Source: Methylobacterium mesophilicum SR1.6/6 | Lineage (GTDB): Bacteria; Pseudomonadota; Alphaproteobacteria; Rhizobiales; Beijerinckiaceae | Assembly: GCF_000364445.2 (NCBI RefSeq) | Contig: NZ_CP043538.1 | Coordinates: 5,971,447 to 6,035,446, forward strand | Reading direction: 5' to 3' | DNA: 64,000 bases | In this document: one piece after another, positions 1-8,025 of the stretch | Position numbering within the stretch: position 1 is the stretch's first letter | Layout: each line of letters opens with the position of its first letter | Notes under the pieces: generated by a model | Told to the model about the DNA's origin: nothing | The model's input: the letters and a program-made list of their open reading frames with translations, nothing else | Database searches by the model: none | Made by a program: the position numbers and the translations under genes

Positions 1-212
1 GTTGACGAGCGTTCTATGGCCATGCCTATCTCGTCGCGAGGCGTCCCGGTCCAATCTCTTCCTGATGTGGACGTGCAGACATGCAGTCGCTGGTCAAGGT
101 GTGTGAAATCTCATCCGGCTGACGGGATGCGCGTGCAGCGCAAGGTCGACGATCGACTGTGTGCGGCTCTTGAATACATTCGATCGACTGGGCCTGCCGC
201 GTAGAGGGTCAC

Positions 213-695
213 ATGGCTGACAAGCACGAAGAATTCATGGCTCGGGCGATCGCCCTGTCCGAGCGGACCTCCCTGGTGGACAGTGCCGGCGGCGTGTTCG
301 GCTGCGTGATCGTGCAGGACGGACAGATCATCGCGGAAGGCGCCAACCGGGTGGTGGCGGAAAACGACCCGACCTGGCACGGGGAGATCGAGGCGATCCG
401 CAAGGCCTGCAAGGCGCAGGGCAGCTTCAAGCTCCGCGATGCGACGCTCTACACCAGCGCGGAGCCGTGCCCCATGTGCATGGCCGCGGCATACTGGGCC
501 GGGATCAAGCGGATTTACTACGCCGCGCAGGTCGAAGATGCTCTGGAATACGGCGGCTTCGATGACAGCATGATCTACGCCGAGCTCAAGAAGGATGTCG
601 GGGAGCGTTCGATCTCGACTCAGCAGATCATGCGCGAAGAGGCCGTCGAGGTCTGGAAGAAGTACGCGCAGAAGGCGGATCGCGTCCCCTACTGA
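213..695 (+). CDS. Nucleoside/guanine deaminase family protein
   Basis: This is a 160-residue zinc-dependent deaminase of the cytidine/deoxycytidylate deaminase superfamily. The zinc site and catalytic glutamate are visible as HGE at residues 56-58 and PCPMC at about 85-89. Length and motif spacing fit small guanine deaminases (GuaD type) or tRNA adenosine deaminase relatives. The absence of a TadA-style C-terminal helix and the WHGEIEAI context favour a free purine base or nucleoside as substrate. That assignment is inferred from family resemblance only. The ATG is preceded by AGAGGG about six bases upstream. It probably acts in the cytosol in purine salvage. The next 500 bases hold no clear partner gene. 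Confidence 0.9.
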   Translation: MADKHEEFMARAIALSERTSLVDSAGGVFGCVIVQDGQIIAEGANRVVAENDPTWHGEIEAIRKACKAQGSFKLRDATLYTSAEPCPMCMAAAYWAGIKRIYYAAQVEDALEYGGFDDSMIYAELKKDVGERSISTQQIMREEAVEVWKKYAQKADRVPY

Positions 696-1276
696 GAGGA
701 GCGCCCGCGACATGGCCGCCGGCCGGAAGCGCGCTGGCGATCCCGCCCGGGCGGGATTCTCGCCTGCGTGGTGCGACCGAGGGAGATTCGATCTCTGGCG
801 GGCACACGCAGCGGCCCGGTGATCGGTCCGGGCAATCCGGAGATCCTGGAGGCGCTCCACGGAGAGCTGTGGAACAGATGGATCTCCGAGCGGGCGCCGC
901 GGACGGTCGTCCAGGCCGCGCGAGGATGACGTGATCGCCGCGGTGGCCTTTACCCGTGCCAACGGATGAAGGTTGCGATCCGGGGCGGCCGAATTTGGTG
1001 CCAGCCCACTTCGCGGAGGACATCCGGTCGAGGGTGGGGGCGTCTCACCAACCCAAGCCCCGGCGCGCTGCTGGATGCCATGCTGCCGCTGTGGCTGAAG
1101 GAGCCGTCGGCCACCTCCCCGTTCCTGTTGACGATCCTCTGCGGACGCTACGATCCGGGCTCGCAGAAGCACATGGCCCGTTCCATGCGCGCAGCGTTAC
1201 GCCGCCGCGCGGCGGCCCGGATCCCGCGGGGCCGCTCGGACGTTCCCTCGCGTCAACGCGTCTGTGGAGGATCGCC
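696..1276. other. Gap with fragmentary coding signal, no intact gene
   Basis: No intact gene is convincing here. There is a 52-codon GTG frame at 771-929 containing EILEALHGELWNRW. Another frame near 1065-1200 contains GALLDAMLPLW and KHMARSMRAALRRR. Both show protein-like composition, but they lie in different frames and lack partners. This could be a small gene broken by indels, or chance in very GC-rich DNA. I cannot tell which. Confidence 0.3.
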
Positions 1277-1501
1277 GTGGGGCTTGCCGCCTTCGTTTTC
1301 TTCGTCGTTCCCTGGATGGCCGTCGCGATCTGGATGTCGCAGCGGCCCAAGGGCGTCCGGCTGGGCGCCGATGCCACGCCCTGGCGCCCGCTGACAGACT
1401 ATCCGCCGCCGCAGCGGGATCAGGGGCGCGCGTCGGAGACTCAGAGCCTCGAGGCGGGCACCGCCCACGACGGCAAGCACGCGCCCATCGAAGTCGTGTG
1501 A
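1277..1501 (+). CDS. Small single-span membrane protein
   Basis: This is a 74-residue protein starting at GTG, chosen because GGAGG at 1266-1270 lies six bases upstream. Residues 1-20 form one hydrophobic segment (GLAAFVFFVVPWMAVAIW). A short polar tail rich in Pro, Asp and Arg follows, so it is probably anchored in the inner membrane by its N-terminus. I do not recognise the family. It converges on the EgtD-like gene, leaving about 40 bases between stop codons. Upstream-extended versions of the frame exist but have poor composition. Confidence 0.55.
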   Translation: MGLAAFVFFVVPWMAVAIWMSQRPKGVRLGADATPWRPLTDYPPPQRDQGRASETQSLEAGTAHDGKHAPIEVV

Positions 1502-1539
1502 CGCCGGGATCGTGACGCCGGGACCCGGACGCGCTCGGG

Positions 1540-2463
1540 TCAGGCCTCGGCCTCGAGCAGGTGCAGGTTGAAGCTGCCGCCCTCGGCCTGCCAGAGGGCC
1601 CGGGGTGTCCAGCCGCTCGCGGACGCCAGCGCCCGGAACGCGTCCGCGGTGTACTTGTGCGACGTGTCGGTCCGGATCCCCTCGGAGGCCGCCACCGTGA
1701 TGGTCCGGTCGCCCAGCCGGTAGCGGGCCGGCCGGATCGCGACGAGCTGGGCCTCCACGCGCAGGGGATCGAGGCATACGCAAACCGCGTGGCGGAAGTT
1801 GTCGCGGTCGAAGTCGGCGCCGAGTTCCCGGTTGAGCCGGGTGAGGATGTTGCCGTGGAAGGCCGCCATCAGCCCATCGGCGCCGCCATAGGCGCGCTGC
1901 AGGCGCTCGGGGTTATGTGTACCGTCCGCGCCGACGAGGAACAGGCTCGGCCCAAGGGTCGCGCGGGCGCGCTCCAGGAACCGGCCAGCCTCCCGCGGCT
2001 CGAAGTTGCCGATGCTGGTGCCCGGGTAGAAGCCCAGGATCCCCCCCGGTCCCGCAGCCACCGGCAACTGCACCGGCCGCGAGTAGTCGGCGCAAACTGG
2101 CACCATCGCGATGCCCGGGTAGTCCGGCGCGAGCCGCCGGATCGCGGCCTCCAGGTAATCGCCCGAGATGTCGATGGCCACGTAGTTGGACGGGTCGGGC
2201 AGCGCGTCGAGGAGCGTGCGGATCTTCCGGCTGGCCCCGCTGCCGAACTCAACCACGGTCACGCCCGGCGCAACCCGGCGGGCCACGTCCGCGGCGGCCC
2301 GCGGCAGCAGCGCCATCTCCTGGGCGGTCGGGTAGTAGTCGGCGTTATGGCAGATCCGGTCGAACAAGTCGGAGCCGGTCTCGTCCCAGAGGTACTTGCC
2401 CGGCAGCGTCTTCGGCTCGGCCGTCAGGCCCGCGAGGGCGTCCCGGAGGAACTCGTCGTTCAT
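1540..2463 (-). CDS. EgtD-like amino-acid N-alpha-methyltransferase, divergent
   Basis: This 307-residue protein has the EgtD fold (L-histidine N-alpha-methyltransferase, DUF2260), which adds methyl groups from SAM to an amino-acid amino group; in EgtD the product is hercynine, the ergothioneine precursor. Visible family blocks are DYYPTAQE (42-49), the SAM loop VEFGSGASRK (71-80) and GFYPGTSIGNF (144-154). Some substrate-site blocks differ from what I recall of the family: DGTHNP at 180-185 replaces the usual D-L-x-K-D-P, FHGN at 202-205 replaces FNxN, and RTDTSHKY at 264-271 carries Asp where EgtD has the histidine-binding Glu. The start overlaps the stop of the upstream methyltransferase (ATGA), so translation is coupled. 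No egtB lies nearby. It is either an EgtD variant or an enzyme for another amine. Confidence 0.85.
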   Translation of the reverse strand: MNDEFLRDALAGLTAEPKTLPGKYLWDETGSDLFDRICHNADYYPTAQEMALLPRAAADVARRVAPGVTVVEFGSGASRKIRTLLDALPDPSNYVAIDISGDYLEAAIRRLAPDYPGIAMVPVCADYSRPVQLPVAAGPGGILGFYPGTSIGNFEPREAGRFLERARATLGPSLFLVGADGTHNPERLQRAYGGADGLMAAFHGNILTRLNRELGADFDRDNFRHAVCVCLDPLRVEAQLVAIRPARYRLGDRTITVAASEGIRTDTSHKYTADAFRALASASGWTPRALWQAEGGSFNLHLLEAEA

Positions 2464-3410
2464 GGCTGCGTGACCGTGAGGATGACCAGGGCGAGGCGCT
2501 CCACCTCATCGTAGACGGCGTTGGCGAGTTCCTCGCCGTACTCATCGGGATCGAACTCCCGATAGGTCCAGTCCAGGCCGTCGCGGGTGCAGCGCTCGGC
2601 CACCGCCTCGCGGAATGGATCCTCGCCCTCCACGATCGCCGCGCCCGTGAACAGGACGAGGCTGCCGCCGGGGTTGAGGCGCTCGATCGCCTGCTCGGTC
2701 ACGGCGAGCGACAGGCCGGCGCCGAGCGGTCCGCCGCCGTGCCGATAGGCCCGCGCGGCGGAGTCGATCATGAAGGGCGGATTCGACACGATGAGGTCGA
2801 ACCTGCCCGCGACGTCGCGCAGCATGTCGCTGCGGAGAACCTTCACGCCCCCGGTTCCGGCGAGCCGGCCGTTGATGCGCGCCGCCCGCATGGCCGCCGG
2901 ATTGATGTCGACGAGCACGACCTCGGCCCCCGACGCGCGCTTGGCGACGCAGATCCCCGCGGCGCCGGATCCGCAGCCGATATCGACCGCGCGGCGCACC
3001 GGCTTCGTCCGGCTCTCGAGATGGGCGATCACCGCGCTCGCGAAGCGCGTCGTGTCGGGTCCGAAGAACACCGCGTCGGCGGCACTCGGCGGGTAGGCGG
3101 AATGGGCGAACAACTCGCCGTCGAGGCTTGAGAAGCGTATCGTGGATCGCAGGAGCGGTCCGTCCTCCACGACGGCGCCGGCCGCCCGCATCAGGTGCAG
3201 GATCGGCTCGGGCAGCACCTCGGGGCGGAACGGCCGGCTCCAGCCGAACACGTCGCGCAGGCTCCGCGCCTCGGCGTTCCGGGGGCGGGCATTGACGTGG
3301 GCGTGGGTCGCGGGCGTCACTGTGGTGAAGGTGTAGCCCGTGTCGCGCAGGGCGCGGGCCAGAGCGAGCACGGCATCCTCGTCCTGCGGAAACGGTTCGG
3401 ATCGCGTCAC
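2460..3410 (-). CDS. Class I SAM-dependent methyltransferase (PrmC/RsmC-like)
   Basis: This is a 316-residue methyltransferase with a poorly conserved N-terminal domain of about 115 residues. The Rossmann domain carries motif I DIGCGSGA at 143-150 and NPPF at 210-213. NPPF is typical of enzymes that methylate planar nitrogens (glutamine, adenine, guanine) such as PrmC and RsmC. I chose the GTG at 3410 because it lies just after the upstream stop with GAGG in between; a longer frame reaching 3671 is low-complexity read-through. It sits ten bases after the YqcI/YcgG gene and overlaps the EgtD-like gene by four bases. The operon suggests a small-molecule role rather than protein or rRNA modification, but this is inference. 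Confidence 0.85.
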   Translation of the reverse strand: MTRSEPFPQDEDAVLALARALRDTGYTFTTVTPATHAHVNARPRNAEARSLRDVFGWSRPFRPEVLPEPILHLMRAAGAVVEDGPLLRSTIRFSSLDGELFAHSAYPPSAADAVFFGPDTTRFASAVIAHLESRTKPVRRAVDIGCGSGAAGICVAKRASGAEVVLVDINPAAMRAARINGRLAGTGGVKVLRSDMLRDVAGRFDLIVSNPPFMIDSAARAYRHGGGPLGAGLSLAVTEQAIERLNPGGSLVLFTGAAIVEGEDPFREAVAERCTRDGLDWTYREFDPDEYGEELANAVYDEVERLALVILTVTQP

Positions 3411-3420
3411 TGGCCGGTCC

Positions 3421-4176
3421 TCAGCTGTCCATCTGGCGCGCCACGAAGGCGCCGAACGAGAGATCCTCGGCCACCTGCTGCGCGTCCCAGGAGGGCGCGG
3501 CCTCGCCGCGCCGGAACGGGCAGGCCCACGCCTCGGGGACCGCCCGCCCGCTGAATTGCCGGGCGGCCGAGTGCTCGCCGTGCTGGGCCAGCATCGGATT
3601 GACCGAGCCGGTCCAGGCGACGTCCCGGTCGACGATCGCGCTGCGCAGGCGCTCGTAGCGTCCCTCGGCACGCAGGCGCTCGAACTGATCGTGGAGGTTG
3701 AACACGAGGGCCGGCGTCTCGAAGCACCGGGCGCGGCGGCTCGCCCGCGGGTGAAGCCCGACCAGGAAGAAGCCCTCGCCGCCGAGGCTCAGCGAGAAGT
3801 GCGGATCCTCCGGATCGGAGGCGACACGCGGATCGTAGGTTTGGCCGAGGCACTGGTCCTGGTCGGACAGTGACTGAACCCGTGCCCAGAGGGCCGTCTC
3901 GAAGGCCTCCTCGGACAGTGTGCAGGGACCTTCGAACAGCACCGCGAAGCTCTGGAACAGGGTCGGCTGCGCGCGGTAGCGGCAGATGAAGGCGAGCAGC
4001 GCCGGGTAGATGCGGGTGTCGTCGCCCCCGGATGTGATGTCGCGGGCAACGACGATCTTCATCTGGCCGCGCGACAGGGCAGATTTCGCACCCACGCACG
4101 GGAACGGCGCGTGCTGGATGAACTCCCGGAAGCGCTGAGCGAGGGGATGGCCATCGTCATTCGTGGGAAGCTGCAT
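3421..4176 (-). CDS. YqcI/YcgG family protein (GntA-like, putative haem N-oxygenase)
   Basis: This 251-residue protein matches the YqcI/YcgG family by its N-terminal FPCVGAKSAL block (25-34) and its signature GLHPRASRRARCFETPALVF followed by NLHDQFE (about 140-166). Characterised relatives include GntA, the N-hydroxylase of guanitoxin biosynthesis, and I recall RohS of azomycin biosynthesis being grouped here. Both oxidise nitrogens of guanidine-like or imidazole-like substrates, using haem. It is the first gene of a three-gene minus-strand operon with two methyltransferases, which suits a small nitrogen-rich metabolite. The substrate is unknown. The ATG is the only well-placed start. Confidence 0.85.
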   Translation of the reverse strand: MQLPTNDDGHPLAQRFREFIQHAPFPCVGAKSALSRGQMKIVVARDITSGGDDTRIYPALLAFICRYRAQPTLFQSFAVLFEGPCTLSEEAFETALWARVQSLSDQDQCLGQTYDPRVASDPEDPHFSLSLGGEGFFLVGLHPRASRRARCFETPALVFNLHDQFERLRAEGRYERLRSAIVDRDVAWTGSVNPMLAQHGEHSAARQFSGRAVPEAWACPFRRGEAAPSWDAQQVAEDLSFGAFVARQMDS

Positions 4177-4621
4177 AGGGAAAGGGAATCACGCCACCGA
4201 TATCGGGCACAGTCGCTTGCACCGCCGCCCGCCCGGCTGCGGTGTTGTCCCGAGTGGAATGCCCGGGAAACCGGTCGCCGGATGCATTGTTCCCCCGCTC
4301 AGCAGCGACAATCCTGGAATTGACCTATGTTAATCGGGTCATTGGGTGGCAGGAACTGGTCGAATACTTGCGGCCGCCTCGATGGTCGCGCGCTTCGCAC
4401 CGGACGCCGGGCCGGCGTAAGGTCATCTTCGCACGGACTGAGGCACGCGCGTTTCTGTCCTGCTCGGGGGACGGAAGGCGCCGCCGGCTTTCCTGCTGCG
4501 GCGCGGTAGCCACGCTCACGCGCCCATGAACGGACGGCGGAGCGCCGTTAACCAACTGATTACCATGCAAACCTAGCGCAACCGGCAGAAACGGCGCCTC
4601 CGCGCCGGCTGGGCGCTGACG
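4177..4621. other. Divergent intergenic region, nothing recognised
   Basis: This 445-base gap separates the YqcI/YcgG operon (minus) from the YgjV gene (plus), so it must hold both promoters. I see no clear sigma-factor element, hairpin or credible small gene. A slightly AT-richer patch around 4310-4345 may be promoter DNA. Confidence 0.4.
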
Positions 4622-5206
4622 ATGAACGCCGTCGATTTTCTGTCTTCCTGGTACGCCTCGGCCGCGGCACATCTCGATCTGTTCGGATCGCTGGGTCTCT
4701 TCCTGGGCTTTACTGCAGGCATCATGCCGCGCCGCGACCGGATTCTCCTGGCCTCGGCGGCCTGCGCGGCCTGTTTCGGCGCCCATTACCTGACGCTCGG
4801 GGCGCTCACCGGGATGGCGATGTGCGCGATCTCGGTGATGCAGAGCCTCGTCTCGCTGCGCTGCGTGGGGGCATCCGGGCGCAGCCACTGGGTCCGGCCG
4901 CTGTTCGCCGCGAGCACGCTCGCGGCGGCCGGCCTGACGATCGCCACCTGGAACGGCTGGCCGTCCGCCTGCGCGGCGGCCGGCACGCTGCTCGCCACGA
5001 CCGCGCGCCTGCGCGAGGCGCCCCAGTCCATGCGCCTGCTGTTCCTGGGCGCCTCCCTGTGCTGGGCCGGACACAACCTCCTGGTCGGTTCGGTCTTCGG
5101 CCTGACCTGCGACGTGCTGACGATCCTTGGATTGGTGATCGCGCTTCTGCGGGCCTTCCAAGTGCGGGCGGTGGCACCGGCGGGTTCGGACTGCGTCCAG
5201 GCATAG
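4622..5206 (+). CDS. YgjV family inner-membrane protein
   Basis: This is a 194-residue polytopic protein with about five or six hydrophobic segments across its whole length. Layout and the motifs LGFTAGIMPRRDR, CFGAHYLTLG and CWAGHNLLVGS match the bacterial inner-membrane YgjV family, whose role is unknown. Paired small residues and a conserved His in helices two and five are visible. It is monocistronic, with about 140 bases before the DUF4336 gene. No substrate can be suggested. Confidence 0.85.
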   Translation: MNAVDFLSSWYASAAAHLDLFGSLGLFLGFTAGIMPRRDRILLASAACAACFGAHYLTLGALTGMAMCAISVMQSLVSLRCVGASGRSHWVRPLFAASTLAAAGLTIATWNGWPSACAAAGTLLATTARLREAPQSMRLLFLGASLCWAGHNLLVGSVFGLTCDVLTILGLVIALLRAFQVRAVAPAGSDCVQA

Positions 5207-5346
5207 GTCAGGTGCCGGCCGGGCGCCTGCGGCCGCAGGACAGGCGCCTGCGTCGATCCATTCGGGAAATCTCGCGCCCTTGGTCAGGTTGCTCGGTCGA
5301 GCCGGGGGCATGCGTCGCCCCCGGTAGCATCTGGAGGTTCCCGACC

Positions 5347-6087
5347 TTGCCCGAGGCGACCTACCCCCCGCTCGACGTGCTCAAGCCCGTAGCCGACGGC
5401 GTGTGGATCGTGGACAGCGGTCCGTTGCGGGCCCTGGGCATTCCGCTGCCCGTCCGGATGACGGTCGTCCGGCTCCGTGACGGCGGCCTCTGGCTGCACT
5501 CGCCGACGCGCTACGACGCGCGGCTCCACCGGGATATCGCGGCGCTGGGGCCGATCCGCCACTTGGTCGCGCCGAACATCGCTCACTGGACCTACCTGAA
5601 GGACTGGCAGACGCAGTGCCCTGAGGCGCTGACCTGGGCGGCGCCGAACCTGCGCCAGCGCGGGCAGGTCCGCCGCTCCGGCCTGCGCATCGACCGTGTG
5701 CTGGACGACGCGGCGCCTCCGGACTGGGCGGCGGACCTGCGCCAGGTCGTTGTCCCCGGCGGCTTCTCGTTCCGGGAGGTTGCGTTCTTTCACGGCGCGA
5801 GTGGCACGCTGATCCTGACCGATCTGGTCCTCAACCTCGAGCCGGCGAAGATGCCGGCTCTCCTGCGGCCGTTCCTGCGCGTCGCCCGGATGACGCCGCC
5901 GCACGGGCAGCCGCCGCCCTACCTGCGCCTCGTGATCCGGCTGCACCGGCGCGCGGCGGCGCGGGCCGCCGCATCCCTGATCGCGCTGAAGCCTGAGCGG
6001 GTCGTCTTCGCCCACGGGCTATGGTTCGCGGGGGATGCGACCGCGCGGCTGCGCCACGCCCTGCGCTGGCTCGGACCACCCGGCTGA
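5347..6087 (+). CDS. DUF4336 domain protein (metallo-hydrolase-like)
   Basis: This 246-residue protein belongs to DUF4336. It begins with the pattern PPLDVLKPVADGVWIVDSGP and continues through HLVAPNIAHWTYLKDW, DLVLNLEP and FAHGLWF. The family resembles a degenerate metallo-beta-lactamase fold and has no established function. I chose the TTG start at 5347 because GGAGG at 5333-5337 is nine bases upstream and no ATG or GTG fits near the conserved N-terminus. The frame extends further upstream with poor composition. It is followed by the stress-type promoter at 6118. Confidence 0.85.
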   Translation: MPEATYPPLDVLKPVADGVWIVDSGPLRALGIPLPVRMTVVRLRDGGLWLHSPTRYDARLHRDIAALGPIRHLVAPNIAHWTYLKDWQTQCPEALTWAAPNLRQRGQVRRSGLRIDRVLDDAAPPDWAADLRQVVVPGGFSFREVAFFHGASGTLILTDLVLNLEPAKMPALLRPFLRVARMTPPHGQPPPYLRLVIRLHRRAAARAAASLIALKPERVVFAHGLWFAGDATARLRHALRWLGPPG

Positions 6088-6117
6088 TCGCCGGCCCCAC
6101 GCCGGTCCCACCCGGCA

Positions 6118-6142
6118 GGAACACGACCGAGGCCGCCCGGTT
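6118..6142 (+). promoter_or_regulatory. EcfG-like promoter, GGAAC-N16-GGTT
   Basis: GGAAC at 6118-6122 and GGTT at 6139-6142 are separated by 16 bases. This matches the alphaproteobacterial general-stress promoter (GGAAC, 16-17 bases, C/G-GTT) recognised by EcfG-type sigma factors. It lies about 40 bases before the ATG at 6181. Confidence 0.6.
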
Positions 6143-6180
6143 GGCCGATCATGGTTCGGCGGCGCGGAGCAGGGTTTTCC

Positions 6181-6573
6181 ATGGATGATCGGACGATGGC
6201 CCGCGGGCTGGCCTGGTTCGGGATCGGCCTCGGTCTCGCCGAGACCTTCGCGCCGCGGCGCGTCGCCGGAGCCACGGGGCTGGAGGGACACGAGACCCTC
6301 ATCCAGCTCTACGGGCTGCGCGAGATCGCCTCCGGGGTCGCGATCCTGGCGGCCGATGAGCCGGAGCGGCAACTCGGCCTGCGGGTGGCCGGCGACATGC
6401 TCGATGGCGGATTGCTGGCGGCCCGCTCGGCGCCGTCCAACCCGCGGCGGGGCCGCACGCTCGCGGCTGCGCTGGCGGTGGCGCCGGTGGTCATCCTGGA
6501 CACCGTCTACTGGCTGAAGGCCCGGAACAGCCCGCGGCGTCTCCCGCGCAGCCGCGCCGACCTCCGCGACTAG
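6181..6573 (+). CDS. Small membrane protein, cyclase/dehydrase-associated domain
   Basis: This 130-residue protein has three likely membrane segments. LAWFGIGLGLAETFAPRR, GLREIASGVAIL and GRVAGDMLDGG-like blocks resemble the N-terminal membrane region of proteins annotated as cyclase/dehydrase in Methylobacterium and Rhodopseudomonas. In those proteins this part precedes a START-like SRPBCC domain; here that domain is absent. The function is unknown. The ATG at 6181 fits the promoter at 6118, and a start 30 bases upstream is also open. The gene is probably co-transcribed with the small gene at 6586. Confidence 0.75.
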   Translation: MDDRTMARGLAWFGIGLGLAETFAPRRVAGATGLEGHETLIQLYGLREIASGVAILAADEPERQLGLRVAGDMLDGGLLAARSAPSNPRRGRTLAAALAVAPVVILDTVYWLKARNSPRRLPRSRADLRD

Positions 6574-6585
6574 GCCGACGTCGCG

Positions 6586-6798
6586 ATGATCGCGCCCGAC
6601 GAGGCCGCGACGATCGCGCAGATCCTGAATTCGCAGAAGCGGCTCCAGGCCCGCAACCGGGAGACCTTTGGCCGCCCGGTGCGCGCTTCGCACGGTAAGA
6701 TCCACGTGCACGCCTATCCCGAACTGGCGCGTCTCCGGCGCGAGGCGGGCGGCCGGCCGAACCGGGAGCCGCGCTCCATCGCCGAGGTGGCCGCCTGA
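6586..6798 (+). CDS. Small conserved-looking hypothetical protein
   Basis: This is a 70-residue basic, soluble protein with no recognised domain. It starts 12 bases after the preceding stop, so it likely belongs to the same stress-type transcript. The sequence has the pattern AQILNSQKRLQARNRETFGRP followed by a polar tail. Third-position GC is high, consistent with real coding. There is no clear Shine-Dalgarno, in line with translation coupled to the upstream gene. Confidence 0.6.
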   Translation: MIAPDEAATIAQILNSQKRLQARNRETFGRPVRASHGKIHVHAYPELARLRREAGGRPNREPRSIAEVAA

Positions 6799-6822
6799 GG
6801 CGGCACTGTTCCCGCCTCGAGC

Positions 6823-7119
6823 TCAGGCCGGGCCCATCCCCACCGAACCGTCCGCCCGGTTGAGGGCGCTCACCCGCGGTCCGCGAAGGCCCGGGTTCTG
6901 CTGCTCGAACGCGTCCAGCACCGCGTTGGCCGCGGCGATGATGACGCCCGGCGAACCGCCCGGGATCTCGGGTCGGATGGCCTCGGCAAGACGGGCGAGG
7001 ACCGTCTGCTCGATCTGCGGATGGTCCGCGCCGGTGGCGTGGCGCCAGTAGGCGGCATACACGTTCTCGGCGATCGTGCGGGCCGCCCGATCAATTTCGG
7101 GTGTATCCTGCTCCATCAT
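6823..7119 (-). CDS. Hypothetical helical protein, 98 aa
   Basis: This is a soluble, mostly alpha-helical acidic protein of 98 residues beginning MMEQDTPEIDRAARTIAENVY. No domain is recognised. AGGTGA just before the double ATG supports the start. It lies among other small orphan genes, and no stress-type promoter element is obvious upstream on this strand. Confidence 0.65.
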   Translation of the reverse strand: MMEQDTPEIDRAARTIAENVYAAYWRHATGADHPQIEQTVLARLAEAIRPEIPGGSPGVIIAAANAVLDAFEQQNPGLRGPRVSALNRADGSVGMGPA

Positions 7120-7197
7120 TCACCTGCGTCTTCGGTCGCGCGCGCATGACCGGGCGGGCATGCGCCGCGATACGAGGGGAATGCCGCTCGCGCGATC

Positions 7198-7476
7198 TCA
7201 GTTCGCTTCCGTCGCCGCCTGCGCCGTGCCGTCCACCGCTTCAGCGCCCTCGAGGGATTTCGCGAGTTCGGTCAGCACCTCCTCGACCATGGGCGGCCAG
7301 GGCGCGTTCTGCTCGTCCATGAGGCGGGCGGCGTTCACTAAGGCAGAGATCTGCTCGTCGTAGACCGGCCGCCCCACGAGCTGCGCGTAGCGCACGCGGG
7401 CCGCGAGCGCCGTCGCGAGCCGCTGGACCTCCGCGATCTTCGCGTTGGGCGCGCTGCCGCCGTCGCCGTTGCCCAT
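7198..7476 (-). CDS. Hypothetical helical protein, 92 aa
   Basis: This 92-residue soluble protein is predicted to be helical, with alternating Ala/Leu/Val and charged residues (EVQRLATALAARVRYAQLVG, PPMVEEVLTELAKSLEG). I do not recognise the family. It is separated by about 80 bases from the similarly sized gene at 6823-7119 on the same strand, and the two may be cotranscribed. Confidence 0.65.
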   Translation of the reverse strand: MGNGDGGSAPNAKIAEVQRLATALAARVRYAQLVGRPVYDEQISALVNAARLMDEQNAPWPPMVEEVLTELAKSLEGAEAVDGTAQAATEAN

Positions 7477-7579
7477 CCGTCATCCCCTTCGGATCCTCGG
7501 AGATCCTCATAGGCCATGGTTGCTGTGGCGTCAGCGGGCACCGATGCCGGGATCGGCACGGCCGTCGGTCCGGCGGGCG

Positions 7580-7604
7580 GGAACTTCGGCGGCTCGGGTG
7601 CGTC
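7580..7604 (+). promoter_or_regulatory. Weak EcfG-like promoter, GGAAC-N16-CGTC
   Basis: GGAAC at 7580-7584 is followed after 16 bases by CGTC, one mismatch from the CGTT element. It lies about 40 bases before the secreted protein gene at 7646. This is weaker than the matches at 6118, 8562, 8853 and 11807. Confidence 0.35.
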
Positions 7605-7645
7605 GGTTTCGCACAGGCAGATGCATGCCGTTCCGGGAGCTTCAC

Positions 7646-7909
7646 ATGCGCAGATCCCCGATCCTCACGCTCGCCACCGCCCTCGGCCTGGGGGCCGTCC
7701 CCGCCTGGGCCGACCCCGTCAGCCAGACGGGCACCGGCGGCGGCCCGGCCACGGCCGCCAAGGCGCCCCACACCGCCGCGACCGGCCAGACCGTTCCGAA
7801 CCCGAGCGCCCTCAACGCGAACGAGACCGGCAGCATCGAGCGGCGCGATCCCGTCGAGCAGCGCAACGACGCGATTACCCGGGGCATCTGCATCGGTTGC
7901 GCCCGATAG
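7646..7909 (+). CDS. Small secreted protein
   Basis: This 87-residue protein has a clear signal peptide (MRRSPILTLATALGLG, then AVPAWA with a cleavage-like AWA). The mature part of about 60 residues is Ala/Thr/Gly rich and ends in CIGCAR. The two Cys residues near the C-terminus could form a disulfide or bind metal. The function is unknown. The ATG at 7646 was chosen because the signal peptide begins there and GGGAG precedes it; a longer frame upstream has unrelated composition. Confidence 0.65.
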   Translation: MRRSPILTLATALGLGAVPAWADPVSQTGTGGGPATAAKAPHTAATGQTVPNPSALNANETGSIERRDPVEQRNDAITRGICIGCAR

Positions 7910-8025
7910 TCGGATGTCCGGCCGGCCGCCGTATGCGGGCCGGCCGGACGCAGTCCGCCCTTGAACATCGGCGCGTGCTCGACCAGATCTGCGGTCCCAC
8001 CCACATCGCGAACAGGAGTTGACGC

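Noticed and set aside
1..212. 62-codon frame before the deaminase
   Set aside because: It has no ribosome site, odd composition and no family match. It is probably leader DNA.
2460..3671. Methyltransferase with an 87-residue N-terminal extension
   Set aside because: The extension overlaps the YqcI/YcgG gene and is low-complexity. The GTG at 3410 fits operon spacing.
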